A DNA stretch of 64,000 nt, from the NCBI GenBank assembly GCA_934162665.1, contig CAKPJN010000005.1, positions 1 to 64,000 of the forward strand, written 5' to 3'. Shown here piece after piece: positions 1 through 8,626 of this stretch. Position numbers and translations under genes: made by a program. The notes below the pieces were generated by a model. That model saw nothing but the letters and a program-made list of their open reading frames with translations, was not told where the DNA came from and searched no databases. Source of the stretch: an uncultured Bacilli bacterium. Its GTDB lineage: Bacteria; Bacillota_I; Bacilli_A; RF39; UBA660. How positions within the stretch are numbered: position 1 is the stretch's first letter; every line of letters starts with the position of its first letter.

Positions 1-33
1 TAAATGAATATGTTTTTATATAAATAATCTTCA

Positions 34-75
34 AAAAAGAGGAAAAAATTATCAAAATAATTTAATCCTCTTTTT
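34..75. terminator. Rho-independent terminator-like hairpin
   Basis: A 10-bp perfect inverted repeat (34-43 with 66-75, core AGAGGA/TCCTCT) is flanked by an A-run on one side and a T-run on the other, so it could work in both directions. It probably ends a gene lying to the left of the window. Confidence 0.6.
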
Positions 76-91
76 ATATTTTCCTTAATTT

Positions 92-134
92 GGGAGTAAT
101 GTTCTTGTCTAGCCAGCACTGAAAACTTACTCCC
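92..134. repeat. Inverted repeat GGGAGTAA/TTACTCCC
   Basis: Eight-base perfect arms (92-99 and 127-134) are separated by 27 bases, just upstream of the first small ORF. It may be a hairpin in its leader or an operator; nothing in the sequence decides between these. Confidence 0.4.
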
Positions 135-193
135 GTAAATTTTCTACTATGGGAATTCCCAATCCCTTAATTTTTAGAAAGAAATTTTTGATT

Positions 194-409
194 ATGAGAA
201 AAAGAAATATAAAAGTGAATGTATTTTTAAATGATGTAGAGAAGAAAATGCATGAAGTTGATATAAGTAACATAGTAAATAATATTTTTAATATTACTGA
301 TGACTTATCAAAATTGAAAGTCAAACTTCATTATCTTGGTTATTTTCACGAAGAAGAATATCTACAAAACCAAATTGATAATCTCAATGATCTAATTAAG
401 ACCAAATAA
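194..409 (+). CDS. Small hypothetical protein, helical
   Basis: I do not recognise this 71-residue product. It starts MRKRNIKVNVFLNDVEKK and is rich in Lys, Asn, Glu and Ile; the second half (LHYLGYFHEEEYLQNQIDNL) looks like an amphipathic helix. The frame also opens upstream at ATG 149, but neither start has a convincing ribosome binding site. I prefer 194 because the upstream codons overlap a GGGAATTCCC palindrome and add a proline-rich stretch unlike the rest. It is convergent with the KilA-N/nuclease-like operon and lies in the accessory patch. It could be a real small gene or chance coding. Confidence 0.45.
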   Translation: MRKRNIKVNVFLNDVEKKMHEVDISNIVNNIFNITDDLSKLKVKLHYLGYFHEEEYLQNQIDNLNDLIKTK

Positions 410-443
410 CAAAAAGATATCGTTTGTGACCCTTTAGTTATTT

Positions 444-1490
444 TTATCTTCCTATGCTATTGAAAATAAATAGCATAAATATAATCACAAAAATAATTGC
501 AATAACACTGACACCTAATGAAATCATTTGCTGTCTTTTTCTTTTGGCTTCCATTTTCTCTAACCATTCGACTAAGTCATATCTATTAATAAAATATTTG
601 TTATTCATTTTAACTAATGGCAAGCCCTTCTCTGAATAATATTTCATTACCATATATCTCGTGCAAGATAACGCTTTCATTATATCTGACATTGAAAGTA
701 AGTTATCATTTTCAGATGTTGGTTTTGAAGTTTGGGAATAATTGCTATTAGAGATATTTACGTATCCTATTACTTCACTAGATACTTCTTCAATTATTTG
801 ATTTGAAATATCTGAGATTTTTTTCAGATATACACAATTAGTTCTTGGATTAAAAATTCCTAGTTTTTGTATAGTCTTAAATTCACTATGAATAGAATGT
901 ATCCCCATAATATAATAAATTAATAGTTGTAAAGTATGAGCAGATGTTGGATTGTTTTTACTAACTTTAAAATCCCATAGAGTATCAGCAGTTAAAAAAT
1001 CTCCATCTCCAGAATTAATAATTTTGGTATATCCGCCTTCAAAGGTAAATCCATCTTTAGTTATCGGTCCGTACTTATTAAAAAATAAAATACTTCTTTT
1101 AATCATTATTTTTATATTGTTAATTGTATTGGTATCGGCTTCTATCTCATCGACATTTTTATATCCCATTGGTCCTGCTCTAAAACAAACATCATAGCCT
1201 ACTAACTTACAAGCATAATAAATTGATGAATCATCTATTCCTTTTATTTGTTTTAATAAATTATATGCTTTTCTTTCTTCGCCTATTAAAATTTTAAATG
1301 CTTCTTCTAGTGGTGTATCTAACATAAGTCTTGTTAAATAATCAACAGCAAGTCCAACTAAACTGCTATGAATATTTTCTTCATTTAAAATTTCATTATC
1401 TATAAATTTCTTTTTTTCAAACTCACTTGACTTTAAATATCCGCCACGCGGTTGAGTAATTTGTTTTATTCTTTGTGTCACTGAAGCCAT
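444..1490 (-). CDS. Predicted membrane-anchored PD-(D/E)XK nuclease-like protein with MerR/Xis-type HTH
   Basis: The 348-residue product shows three parts. Residues about 150-195 carry a pattern typical of the PD-(D/E)XK superfamily (RecB/Cas4 branch): GDGDF at 161-165, a strand ending WDFK (Asp173, Lys175), then QLLIYY (Gln188, Tyr192), matching the family's D...(D/E)xK...QxxxY layout. Residues 264-312 look like an excisionase/MerR-type winged helix (MSDIMKALSCTRYMVMKYYS). Residues 323-345 form one hydrophobic helix after a KRKRQQ stretch, so the protein is probably held at the membrane by its C-terminus with the other domains in the cytoplasm. The start follows GGAGGT by seven bases, and the gene begins two bases after the KilA-N stop, so the two are co-transcribed. 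Nuclease activity is inference from motifs; loss of activity or a purely regulatory role is possible. Confidence 0.6.
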   Translation of the reverse strand: MASVTQRIKQITQPRGGYLKSSEFEKKKFIDNEILNEENIHSSLVGLAVDYLTRLMLDTPLEEAFKILIGEERKAYNLLKQIKGIDDSSIYYACKLVGYDVCFRAGPMGYKNVDEIEADTNTINNIKIMIKRSILFFNKYGPITKDGFTFEGGYTKIINSGDGDFLTADTLWDFKVSKNNPTSAHTLQLLIYYIMGIHSIHSEFKTIQKLGIFNPRTNCVYLKKISDISNQIIEEVSSEVIGYVNISNSNYSQTSKPTSENDNLLSMSDIMKALSCTRYMVMKYYSEKGLPLVKMNNKYFINRYDLVEWLEKMEAKRKRQQMISLGVSVIAIIFVIIFMLFIFNSIGR

Positions 1491-1491
1491 A

Positions 1492-2298
1492 TTAGATACC
1501 TCCGTTTAAATATTTTATATCAGTATTATTTAATATTTGCATTTGTGAAATAGCAATTTGATTTAATCTTTTAAGCCTTTCTGGTTGCTTAAGACCATCA
1601 TTTATAAATACTGAATTTAAATTTTCTAAATTTGCTAAACAAATTAATTCATTTATAGTAGCATAATCCCTAATATTGCCATCTAAATTTTGATTCTTAT
1701 TTCTCCATTGTTTTGCAGTCATTCCAAATAAAGCCATATTTAAGACATCTGCTTCTTCAGCATAGATATAATTTATTTGTTCTTTAGTTAATTCACTTGG
1801 TATTAAATTTTGTTTTATTGCATCGGTATGTATTCTATAATTTATTTTAGAAAGTTCTCTTTTAGCATTCCATCCAAGTTGTTTTTGTTCTTCTGATTTT
1901 AATCTTTCAAATTCTTTAATAAGTAATAATTTAAACTTTGGACTAATCCACATACCAAATTCAAAAGCAATATCTTTATGAGCATATGTACCACCATATC
2001 TTCCTGCTTTAGACATTATGCCAATTGCATTTGTTTTTTCGACCCATTCTTTAACACTGATTTTATAACTATTTAAACCTGCTTGACTTTTAATTATGGC
2101 GAATTCGCCATAATTAAAATTAGGATTGTGAATTTCTTCCCAAATACCTAAAAATTCAATAGTGTTTCTATTCCTTAACCAATCTGATACAAAGAAATCA
2201 CCATCTTTAGATTTAAGCATATCAGTAATTGATATATAATCTTCATCTTCTATTCTAAAATAAGATATTTTTTGATCTAAAACTGTTAGTTCTGACAT
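1492..2298 (-). CDS. KilA-N domain DNA-binding protein
   Basis: This 268-residue protein has a KilA-N-type domain over its first 125 residues: YISITDMLKSK, DWLRNRNTIEFLGIWEE, then GRYGGTYAHKDIAFEFGMW and a helix LLIKEFERLK. KilA-N domains bind DNA and occur in phage and mobile-element proteins and in bacterial accessory loci. The C-terminal half is helical and unassigned. The start chosen is ATG 2298, eight bases after GGAGG; an in-frame ATG five codons earlier sits inside that same ribosome binding site and is unlikely. The stop codon overlaps the ribosome binding site of the next gene, the predicted nuclease-like protein, which implies coupled expression. Confidence 0.8.
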   Translation of the reverse strand: MSELTVLDQKISYFRIEDEDYISITDMLKSKDGDFFVSDWLRNRNTIEFLGIWEEIHNPNFNYGEFAIIKSQAGLNSYKISVKEWVEKTNAIGIMSKAGRYGGTYAHKDIAFEFGMWISPKFKLLLIKEFERLKSEEQKQLGWNAKRELSKINYRIHTDAIKQNLIPSELTKEQINYIYAEEADVLNMALFGMTAKQWRNKNQNLDGNIRDYATINELICLANLENLNSVFINDGLKQPERLKRLNQIAISQMQILNNTDIKYLNGGI

Positions 2299-2410
2299 TT
2301 TTATCACCTCCATTTAACCGTTATATTCACTTATTTCTTTTGCATAATCCTTTGGTTGTAAATATTATAATATAAATATGAGAAAATTGATATACTTGTG
2401 TAGTTGTCAA

Positions 2411-3506
2411 TGATGTGAGACCAAAAGCAATAAACAGAAAAAATATTAATTCATGAAGCTAAACGTTAGTTTTGGCTTCATTTATTTTCTTTCTTTTTTC
2501 AATAGGTGTAAGCCAATTAAGTACCTGCATAGGAATATTATTAGATCTGTTAAGATAATTTTTCATTTGATATTTTAGATCATCATAAGAATAAAATTTT
2601 AAATAATTGTAGAATCTATTTTGATCATTTCTATGACTTCTTTCAACCTTTCCATTATGTCTAGGAGTTCTAGGCCTAATTAATTGATGTGTAATATTTA
2701 ATTCATTAAGTAATACATCTAAAGGGTGAATTTTATCAGTGTTTTTAATATGAGTAAATTCGCTACTATTGTTAGTTTGAATTATTTTAGGTTGATATCC
2801 AAAATAGATAATAGCTCTTTTAACGAAATCAATAGTAGAATAAGAAAATTGTTCTTTGTATGGATAAATAAACCTTTCACGAGACGCTTCGTCAATTATA
2901 GTATATTGATAAAATTTATCAGGATTAGTGCCAGAATAACATTCTTTGGGAACATACTTAACATCCATTTGCCATTTAACTCCAATATCAGTAGGAGTAT
3001 CATATTTTTTAGGTGTATACTTTTTATGCTTTTCTTTACCAACGTAAAAGTTAAGCTTTCTAAGTACTCTAAATAAAGATGGAGTTGATCTCGAATATCC
3101 TCTTTGAGTTCTTAATTTACCATAAAGTTCACACATAGAAATATGAGGGTTTCGCCTTATTAAATCTTTAATCCATTTAATTTCTAATTAAGTATGACTA
3201 TTAGGATGAGGAGTTAATGGTCTATGTGATTTATCTATTAGAGATTGTTTTATTCCATCAAACTTTCTATTCCATCTCGTTAGAGAAGATTTAGAAATTT
3301 TATATTTTCTACAAACAAAAGAAACAGAATAACCACTCCTATATAGTTTAGTAGCATAATATTTTGTGTTTAATTCATGTGGAATATATCGTTGAGTTAG
3401 TGATATACTTGTCATAAGCAATAAGTCCTTTCTTAGATAAAATTTTCTTTCAATTAATATTTTATCGGATTTATTGCTTTTTTTCTATATTAGTGGTGTC
3501 ACATCA
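2411..3506 (-). mobile_element. IS481-like insertion sequence, inactive
   Basis: About 1.1 kb bounded by imperfect terminal inverted repeats: TGATGTGAGACCA at 2411-2423 and the complement of TGATGTGACACCA at 3494-3506. Both are followed inward by an AAAGCAATAAA block, although the left end lacks roughly 13 bases found in the right end. I see no clear target-site duplication. Its single transposase frame is interrupted and lacks a catalytic Asp. The right end abuts a kinase-like gene with no 5' end. IS481 is my best family guess; IS3-like cannot be excluded. Confidence 0.75.
2459..3415 (-). pseudogene. IS481-like transposase, nonsense mutation and D-to-N catalytic change
   Basis: One reading frame encodes an N-terminal helix-turn-helix (GYSVSFVCRKYKISKSSLTR) and an integrase core. 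It is broken by an in-frame TAA at 3188-3190 after HPNSHT; the frame then continues LEIKWIKDLIRRNPHIS without any shift. Core motifs are WQMDVKY (first Asp), IIQTNNSSEF where relatives have TDNG(S/T)EF, and PRHNGKVERSHR (Glu). The second catalytic Asp is therefore Asn. The likely start is ATG 3415, downstream of AAAGGA. Two independent lesions mean the element should not move by itself. Confidence 0.85.
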
Positions 3507-3513
3507 ATTGTAA

Positions 3514-4011
3514 CGCTACATTATTGAATTAGCCACTAAATCCAGTCCAATTGACAAAAAATTCTTTAAAAATAGTGAAACAAATGGTATTAATGGCTTA
3601 CTTAATGACCTTGCTGGAAATGTTTCCATCAATCTCTCATTAACCGATAAAGTATTCCTACATCAATCTAAAATTATTAGAGAAATTGCAAGTAAAGAAG
3701 ATTGTATAATTGTTGGAAGATGTGCTGATTATATATTAAAAAATCAAACAAATTTATTAAAGGTATTTATTTATGCAGATGTAGAAACTAGAAAGCATAG
3801 AATTACCAAAATTTATCATGAAAAAGATGATTTAGCGATAAAAGAAATAATTAATACTGACAAAAAACGTGCTACCTATTACAATCACTACACTAATCAA
3901 AAATTTGGTGAAACAAAAAATTATGATCTTTGCCTAAATAGTAGTGTTCTAGATATTGAAGAATGTGCAAAAATTATCGCTTCTGTTTATCTTTTACAAA
4001 AACAAAAATAA
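3514..4011 (+). pseudogene. Cytidylate-kinase-like family protein, 5' end missing next to the IS
   Basis: An open frame of about 165 codons runs into the IS end without a start codon. It reads IELATKSSPI, later EDCIIVGRCADYILK, FIYADVETRKHRI, DKKRATYYNHYT and NYDLCLNSS. This order (IxVGRCADYIL, the helix before KKRAxYY, and the YDLxLNS strand) is typical of the cytidylate kinase-like 2 family, whose members are about 200 residues. The missing 35-40 residues include the glycine-rich nucleotide-binding loop. The segment on the far side of the IS does not encode the missing part, so a deletion accompanied the insertion. Stop at 4009-4011. Confidence 0.75.
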
Positions 4012-4113
4012 AAAAAGTTATTAAAATTTTAATCATAAATTTATTTTTTCCAATTTTTGAATATCACTTTTTCTCATTTAAAATATAATATATTAGAGAG
4101 GAGTAGTGATTTT

Positions 4114-4221
4114 ATGTTCGGTGGCTGTGGATGTAATCAAGGTTCTTGGTTATGGATAGTATTAATTATATTTTTAATTCTTATAATTTGTGGAAACGAT
4201 AGAAGACGTGAATGTTGCTAA
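4114..4221 (+). CDS. Tiny Cys-rich single-span membrane protein
   Basis: A 35-codon ORF starting MFGGCGCNQGSWLW, with one hydrophobic helix (about residues 12-26) and a basic, Cys-Cys end (GNDRRRECC). It has a ribosome binding site (GAGGAG, nine bases before ATG) and its own terminator at 4253-4284. It resembles in design, not clearly in sequence, the other Cys-Cys-ending tiny membrane protein at 63139-63246. Small proteins of this kind (YjcZ-like) are known in spore-formers, but the function is unknown. Confidence 0.6.
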   Translation: MFGGCGCNQGSWLWIVLIIFLILIICGNDRRRECC

Positions 4222-4252
4222 TAATTACTCAATTAATAAATTATCCCTTTTT

Positions 4253-4284
4253 AGATCATTTAAATTTCTTAAATGATCTTTTTA
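4253..4284 (+). terminator. Rho-independent terminator
   Basis: Perfect 11-bp stem (AGATCATTTAA with TTAAATGATCT, 4253-4263/4269-4279) with a 5-base loop, followed by TTTTT. It ends the tiny ORF at 4114-4221. Confidence 0.85.
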
Positions 4285-4340
4285 TTAAAAAAAAACAATC
4301 ACAATTAGGTGAATGTTTATAGCAAATTTACATATTAGTA

Positions 4341-4523
4341 CTAGTTGTTATCAAAGTTATTAGCTTTTTTATTACGTTCAGCTTTTCTCTTATCACGACA
4401 TTCTTTGCATCTTGAAGGTTCATTAGTAAAACCTTTTTCCTCATAAAATTTTTGTTCTCCAACAGTAAACACAAATTCTTGTCCACAATCTCTACATTTA
4501 ATTGTTTTATCTTTCATTTCCAT
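4341..4523 (-). CDS. Zinc-ribbon (zf-trcl type) small protein
   Basis: A 60-residue protein with two Cys pairs, KCRDCGQEFVFTVGEQ and PSRCKECRDKRKAE, separated by the FYEEKGFTNEP segment. This is the arrangement of the probable zinc-ribbon family zf-trcl, thought to bind one zinc through four Cys; its function is not established. The start chosen is the ATG at 4523, seven bases after GGAG; an ATG two codons earlier is too close to that site. The C-terminus is Lys/Arg/Asn-rich. No partner gene is evident. Confidence 0.8.
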   Translation of the reverse strand: MEMKDKTIKCRDCGQEFVFTVGEQKFYEEKGFTNEPSRCKECRDKRKAERNKKANNFDNN

Positions 4524-4740
4524 AGTCATTCTCCTTTCATTAGTTTGTTTATATATCTATTAAAATAATTTTACATTGTTAAACAAGAAACATCAAAATA
4601 ATAAGTAATAAACTTTATTAAGTTTATCATATTTATTTGCCCTTTTCAACTAATTTACTCCATATCAAAGAAAAAGAGAAAAACTCTCCTTGTAATTCCC
4701 ATACCTATAAACTTAAAGATATAATATTCTACTAATTTAT

Positions 4741-5574
4741 CTAATATATATAATATCTTCTATACTTTTCATATACTTTTTTCATAGTATCAGACTGATA
4801 ATTTACGCTATCGTCTAAAGTTGCCTCTTTAATTAAAATATCTTTTTGTACCTTTAACTTCATACTATCCATCAATACAATTTTAAGAGCTAATAAATCC
4901 TGACAAAAATCATTATTAACAAAACTACTATTACTAAAAATATTACGTAACTTAACACTTAACTTAGACTCATTAAATTGATTTAAATCACTACTAATTA
5001 TATTATTATTTGGCACATACAAATTATAAGTTTTCAAAAGTTTTACTGCTTCATTAAATTCTAAAACATCACTACCATTATAATAATTATTTTTTCTTTC
5101 CTTCATATCAACATATCTTTTTTCTAAAACACGTTTAAAAAAACATAAAATATCTTTCTCTAAAGAAGATAATTGACTACTATTAGATAATCTATCTTTC
5201 AATTTTATAATTTGTAAATCACATATCTTAGTAAAAAAATTAGCCATGAAATTCATATTATTACATAAATGTCTCTCACTAAATAATAAATTACTATCTT
5301 TTATAAGAGAATCATAACTTTCCGTAAAATACAATTCCATTAACTGTTGCATACTAGGTCTATCGCAAAACAAATAGTTTTCTACACCAAATCCCCTTCT
5401 ATTAATTCTTTTTTCTTCTTCATTTAATAAATCATCATAATTCCAACCAATATTTTTAATAATTTTCCTTAAATTAACTTCTAAATCTTTTTTTACTAAA
5501 GAAGGTGTATTTTTATCAAGCAAAAATAAACTCATATTAGAAATAGTCAAATTCTTAACATCAATATTTTCCAA
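4741..5574 (-). CDS. Hypothetical protein, helical, no signal or membrane span
   Basis: I do not recognise this 277-residue protein. It uses a TTG start eight bases after a strong GGAGG. The sequence looks all-helical, with charged stretches (KERKNNYYNGSD, EKDILCFFKRVLEKR) and a C-terminal tyrosine cluster (YEKYRRYYIY). It has no transmembrane segment, no signal peptide and no recognisable catalytic motif. It is monocistronic: the genes on both sides are separated by more than 100 bases. It may be a lineage-specific cytoplasmic protein. Confidence 0.6.
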   Translation of the reverse strand: MENIDVKNLTISNMSLFLLDKNTPSLVKKDLEVNLRKIIKNIGWNYDDLLNEEEKRINRRGFGVENYLFCDRPSMQQLMELYFTESYDSLIKDSNLLFSERHLCNNMNFMANFFTKICDLQIIKLKDRLSNSSQLSSLEKDILCFFKRVLEKRYVDMKERKNNYYNGSDVLEFNEAVKLLKTYNLYVPNNNIISSDLNQFNESKLSVKLRNIFSNSSFVNNDFCQDLLALKIVLMDSMKLKVQKDILIKEATLDDSVNYQSDTMKKVYEKYRRYYIY

Positions 5575-5700
5575 TGATATCCCTCCTAATAAGTTATTAT
5601 TATAGCATAAAACAATATAGAAAAAAACAAAAAGCAGTTTTACTTACTGTTTTATTAAATAATAACTGCTTACAATAATACTCAAATTCTAAATATATAA

Positions 5701-6264
5701 TCATTTTTTAAGTAGGAATAAATGAATTAAAAAGTAAACAACTCCACCAACAGAAGCACTCATCATATCTACCATTGTATCACTAACACCAGTTTCTAAC
5801 GAATGTTGCATATTAGATAAAGTTACCTTATCAATCGTAAATTCTAAAAATTCCCATAACCCAGCAACCATAAAAACAAAGCCAATACAAAATAGAAAAC
5901 TAAACACTTTATTATTTTTACAATTACTAAAAAAATTATTTAAAATATAAAAACCAAGATAACAAGAAAAAATACCAGACATAAAATGTACAACAGTATC
6001 AAACCACTCAATGTACTTATATAAATTAACAACAGATCCTAAAAAATAAGCCAAAAATACAAACGAATAATATATTAGCCTATCTCTTTCTTTAAATCTA
6101 AAATTTAATTCATCTAAAACAAAGGGAACCAATACTACTAATATAGAACATAAATAAGTAACTATACGCTTAGAACTAAAATGAAAAATAGCATAATATA
6201 AAGCCCCACCTAGAATCAAAAAAATAAATAATTTATTAATAACTTTATATATCTTATCAGCCAT
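5701..6264 (-). CDS. Integral membrane protein, DUF2238/YjdF-like
   Basis: A 187-residue protein with five or six hydrophobic helices. It contains two motifs I associate with DUF2238-type inner-membrane proteins: WFDTVVHFMSG near residue 87 and LWEFLEFTID followed by GVSDTMVDMMSASVGG near residues 136-172. The repeated acidic residues next to helices (D88, D161, D165) could bind a metal or lipid head group, but no role is established. A GAGGTG ribosome binding site precedes the ATG. It stands alone on the minus strand. Confidence 0.65.
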   Translation of the reverse strand: MADKIYKVINKLFIFLILGGALYYAIFHFSSKRIVTYLCSILVVLVPFVLDELNFRFKERDRLIYYSFVFLAYFLGSVVNLYKYIEWFDTVVHFMSGIFSCYLGFYILNNFFSNCKNNKVFSFLFCIGFVFMVAGLWEFLEFTIDKVTLSNMQHSLETGVSDTMVDMMSASVGGVVYFLIHLFLLKK

Positions 6265-6477
6265 CTATATCACCTCTATATATTCTTCATATAAAATAAA
6301 ACTTGAACTTATTATATATCTTACTAATATTATTCTAATGATTATTAAAAATATTACAAATAATAGAAATAGATAAAAATAATATTCAAGTTAATTATAC
6401 AGCTTAAAATACAATCATCAAACAATCTACTAATCTGAAGTTTTAACTGGAGCAGATGTTGATGTACTCATAGGAGT

Positions 6478-6846
6478 CTATGTCGTATATGGATCATTAA
6501 CATGTTGATCTGGATAAATCTGCTTGTGTATATCATTAGCTTTAGTCCAACACTCAGCAAAATTAAAATTAACATTATCAAGAAGTGACATTGAAAAATT
6601 AATAATAAACGGTAGTAAAAAAACAACTATAAGAGCAATAATAGTATTTTTAATTCCACTCAAACCTTTCTTATCATCAGGATTCATTAACATTTTACTA
6701 ACTGTTATAGATAAAGCTAAAATTGCTAGTATAGGAGCAATAATTTGTACAAGAACCATGATTCTTTGAATAATATACAAAATATTAGCTAAAGCATAAT
6801 CACTACATCCTGAAACTAAATCTTCTGCTTCTAATAAATATATCAT
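6478..6846 (-). CDS. Small membrane protein resembling pilin-like (TrbC/VirB2-type) proteins, possibly shortened by a stop
   Basis: The 122-residue product starts MIYLLEAEDLVSGCSDY after GAGGTGATATT; an upstream in-frame ATG at 6894 has no such site. It has two long hydrophobic segments (IIQRIMVLVQIIAPILAILA and IIALIVVFLLPFIINFSMS) joined by a basic loop with NPDDKKG. This plan recalls the small two-span pilin-like proteins of Mollicutes and Bacilli (Mbov_0395/TrbC type), but I see no conjugation genes nearby. The frame stops at TAG 6478-6480 and would continue in frame as 15 Thr/Ser-rich codons (TPMSTSTSAPVKTSD) to a second TAG at 6430-6432, so the natural end may have been further on. Confidence 0.55.
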   Translation of the reverse strand: MIYLLEAEDLVSGCSDYALANILYIIQRIMVLVQIIAPILAILALSITVSKMLMNPDDKKGLSGIKNTIIALIVVFLLPFIINFSMSLLDNVNFNFAECWTKANDIHKQIYPDQHVNDPYTT

Positions 6847-6958
6847 AATATCACCTCTAAATTTCAAAAAATTGTTATAAAGTAAAAACCACATTTATAA
6901 TCTATATTAATATTATTATACAATAATTTATCTAACATGCCAACTTTTAAATATAAAA

Positions 6959-8038
6959 TTACTTCCTAACAATCCAAAATGTCGGCATATCTCTTAAACC
7001 ATTTGTACCACCAGCTACTGGTTTATTAATTATTTTATTTTCAATAACAAGTTCTGTAGAAGAACCACCATCTAAATTAGCAGCATTATAAGCACCATAG
7101 TTTTGCATAATCTCACATAAATCAGACATATCAGCACCAATACTTGATGGAATTCGACCATTAATTACTAACATTAAAACAATACCATCTTTTCGTTGTC
7201 CAATAGCAGTTCTAGGGGCAATACCCCATCCACCATTTCCTTTTACAAATGGACTCTTTCCATTAACTATCAAAAAAGGACCAAATTCAACAGCATCTCT
7301 ATATCCTTTTTCTAAAGCTTGCTTTGCAGTTAAATTCTTACTCAAAACAAATTTATTATCATTAGTAAAACCAATAAATCCTCCACCCATATTAGCATCT
7401 TCATAGTCACTAACAACTTTGCCATCTTTTATAACTGCACCATGAGGAAGTGCCCCATTAGAATTCCAATCAGGATCATAAAACCCTCCTGCATTCATAG
7501 CAATAACAGCATTCTCCCTTTTAGCAACTGTAGTAATAGCTTCTCCTCTTTTACCTAAATATTTAGTAGTAGCAACTGATACTTTTGAAGGATCATAAAT
7601 AACAACTAAATAACCCTGATAAGACTTACCAGCTACATTAATAACTTTATATAAATCATTACCATCATCCTTAGTTAATACTTCTTTTTCATATTTATTC
7701 TTATAAATATGTACATCTTTATCATATTTTTTAATCGTAATTAAATCAGGATTAGTAGACTCTCCACTTTCAATAGTACTATTCCCATTTAGAACTTTTT
7801 GAATAGTCTCATCACTATAAAACCACTTAGCTAAATACTGATGATTCATTGTAGTCATAGCACTTGTAATCCAAAAATTTCTAAATCCATCCCAAGGTCC
7901 ATAGAATAGAAATAAAAATATTCCTAAAAAACTAACAACTATACTACTAACAATTATAATAACCTTAGTACGTAACTTCATTTTTTTCTTTTCTGCTTTA
8001 CTAGTTTGATCAACTATTTCAATATCATCATTATTCAT
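6959..8038 (-). CDS. Membrane-anchored phosphodiester glycosidase (NAGPA) domain protein
   Basis: A 359-residue protein with one transmembrane helix near residues 27-47 after a basic stretch, and an extracellular NAGPA-like domain. Family marks are AVIAMNAGGFYDPDWNSNG, PRTAIGQRKDG, LMLVINGR and the hallmark NLDGGSSTELV near the C-terminus. The family includes the human enzyme that uncovers mannose-6-phosphate; bacterial members are often annotated in exopolysaccharide biosynthesis. I chose ATG 8038, which overlaps the previous gene's stop and has AGGAAAATGAAA upstream; earlier ATGs are possible. It is the last gene of the six-gene glycan operon, suggesting trimming or modification of the exported glycan. 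Confidence 0.8.
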   Translation of the reverse strand: MNNDDIEIVDQTSKAEKKKMKLRTKVIIIVSSIVVSFLGIFLFLFYGPWDGFRNFWITSAMTTMNHQYLAKWFYSDETIQKVLNGNSTIESGESTNPDLITIKKYDKDVHIYKNKYEKEVLTKDDGNDLYKVINVAGKSYQGYLVVIYDPSKVSVATTKYLGKRGEAITTVAKRENAVIAMNAGGFYDPDWNSNGALPHGAVIKDGKVVSDYEDANMGGGFIGFTNDNKFVLSKNLTAKQALEKGYRDAVEFGPFLIVNGKSPFVKGNGGWGIAPRTAIGQRKDGIVLMLVINGRIPSSIGADMSDLCEIMQNYGAYNAANLDGGSSTELVIENKIINKPVAGGTNGLRDMPTFWIVRK

Positions 8039-8609
8039 TTTCATTTTCCTCATCCTTACCAGAATACTTTTTATCATGATTATAATCAACATACTTTTTC
8101 TTAGTATTATATTTTTCTAAAGTATCACTAGCTCCTTGTTCCTTACTATAGCTATTATACTCATCTATATTTTTATTAAATAAACTAATATCCGAAACAA
8201 ATGAATTCTTTATTTCTTCATATGCAACAATAAATGCTTGACACTTATTATTAATATTAGAATCAGGATAATACACTCCATCACAAGATTTTCTCAACTT
8301 ACTAAATTGACTATCTATTTGATCAACAAATTTTTCATAATCTAATAATTTAGTATTCCATAAATCATAATTAGCTTTTAAAGTATCATAATAAACATTA
8401 GACAATACATTTCCATATATATCTTCTCTAATAGTATTAAAAGAATCAACTTTACTACTAAATTTATCATATAAAATAATAATATTATCCATTTTCTTTA
8501 ATGTCTTTTTTCTATCATTATTAAAACTAATAACAAAAAAGCTAATCAAAGAAACAAAAATTAATAAAACAATTAAACTAATAATCAAAACTTTCTTTTT
8601 CTTACTCAT
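8031..8609 (-). CDS. Anchored extracytoplasmic helical protein, function unknown
   Basis: I do not recognise this 192-residue protein. An N-terminal basic stretch (SKKKKV) and one hydrophobic helix (residues about 7-27) are followed by a helical, charged extracellular region and a hydrophilic tail ending in Asp/Glu/Asn. Two Cys (in KSCDGVYY and NNKCQAF) are about 15 residues apart and could form a disulfide. The start is ATG 8609 behind GAGGTATAAT; the earlier in-frame ATG overlaps that site. It sits between the DPM-like GT2 and the NAGPA protein and overlaps the latter by eight bases. Confidence 0.65.
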   Translation of the reverse strand: MSKKKKVLIISLIVLLIFVSLISFFVISFNNDRKKTLKKMDNIIILYDKFSSKVDSFNTIREDIYGNVLSNVYYDTLKANYDLWNTKLLDYEKFVDQIDSQFSKLRKSCDGVYYPDSNINNKCQAFIVAYEEIKNSFVSDISLFNKNIDEYNSYSKEQGASDTLEKYNTKKKYVDYNHDKKYSGKDEENENE

Positions 8610-8626
8610 ATTATACCTCATAACTA

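Noticed and set aside
1..4300. Prophage at the left end because of the KilA-N protein
   Set aside because: No integrase, capsid, terminase, portal or lysis gene is present, and KilA-N proteins are common outside phages.
6478..6846. Conjugation module because of a pilin-like protein
   Set aside because: No relaxase, coupling protein or VirB4-like ATPase is nearby; the likeness rests on size and helix layout alone.
8092..8092. Longer starts for several genes (8092, 9646, 22240, 28278, 33120)
   Set aside because: They add atypical hydrophobic leaders inside the preceding gene and have no ribosome binding site, whereas the chosen ATGs do.
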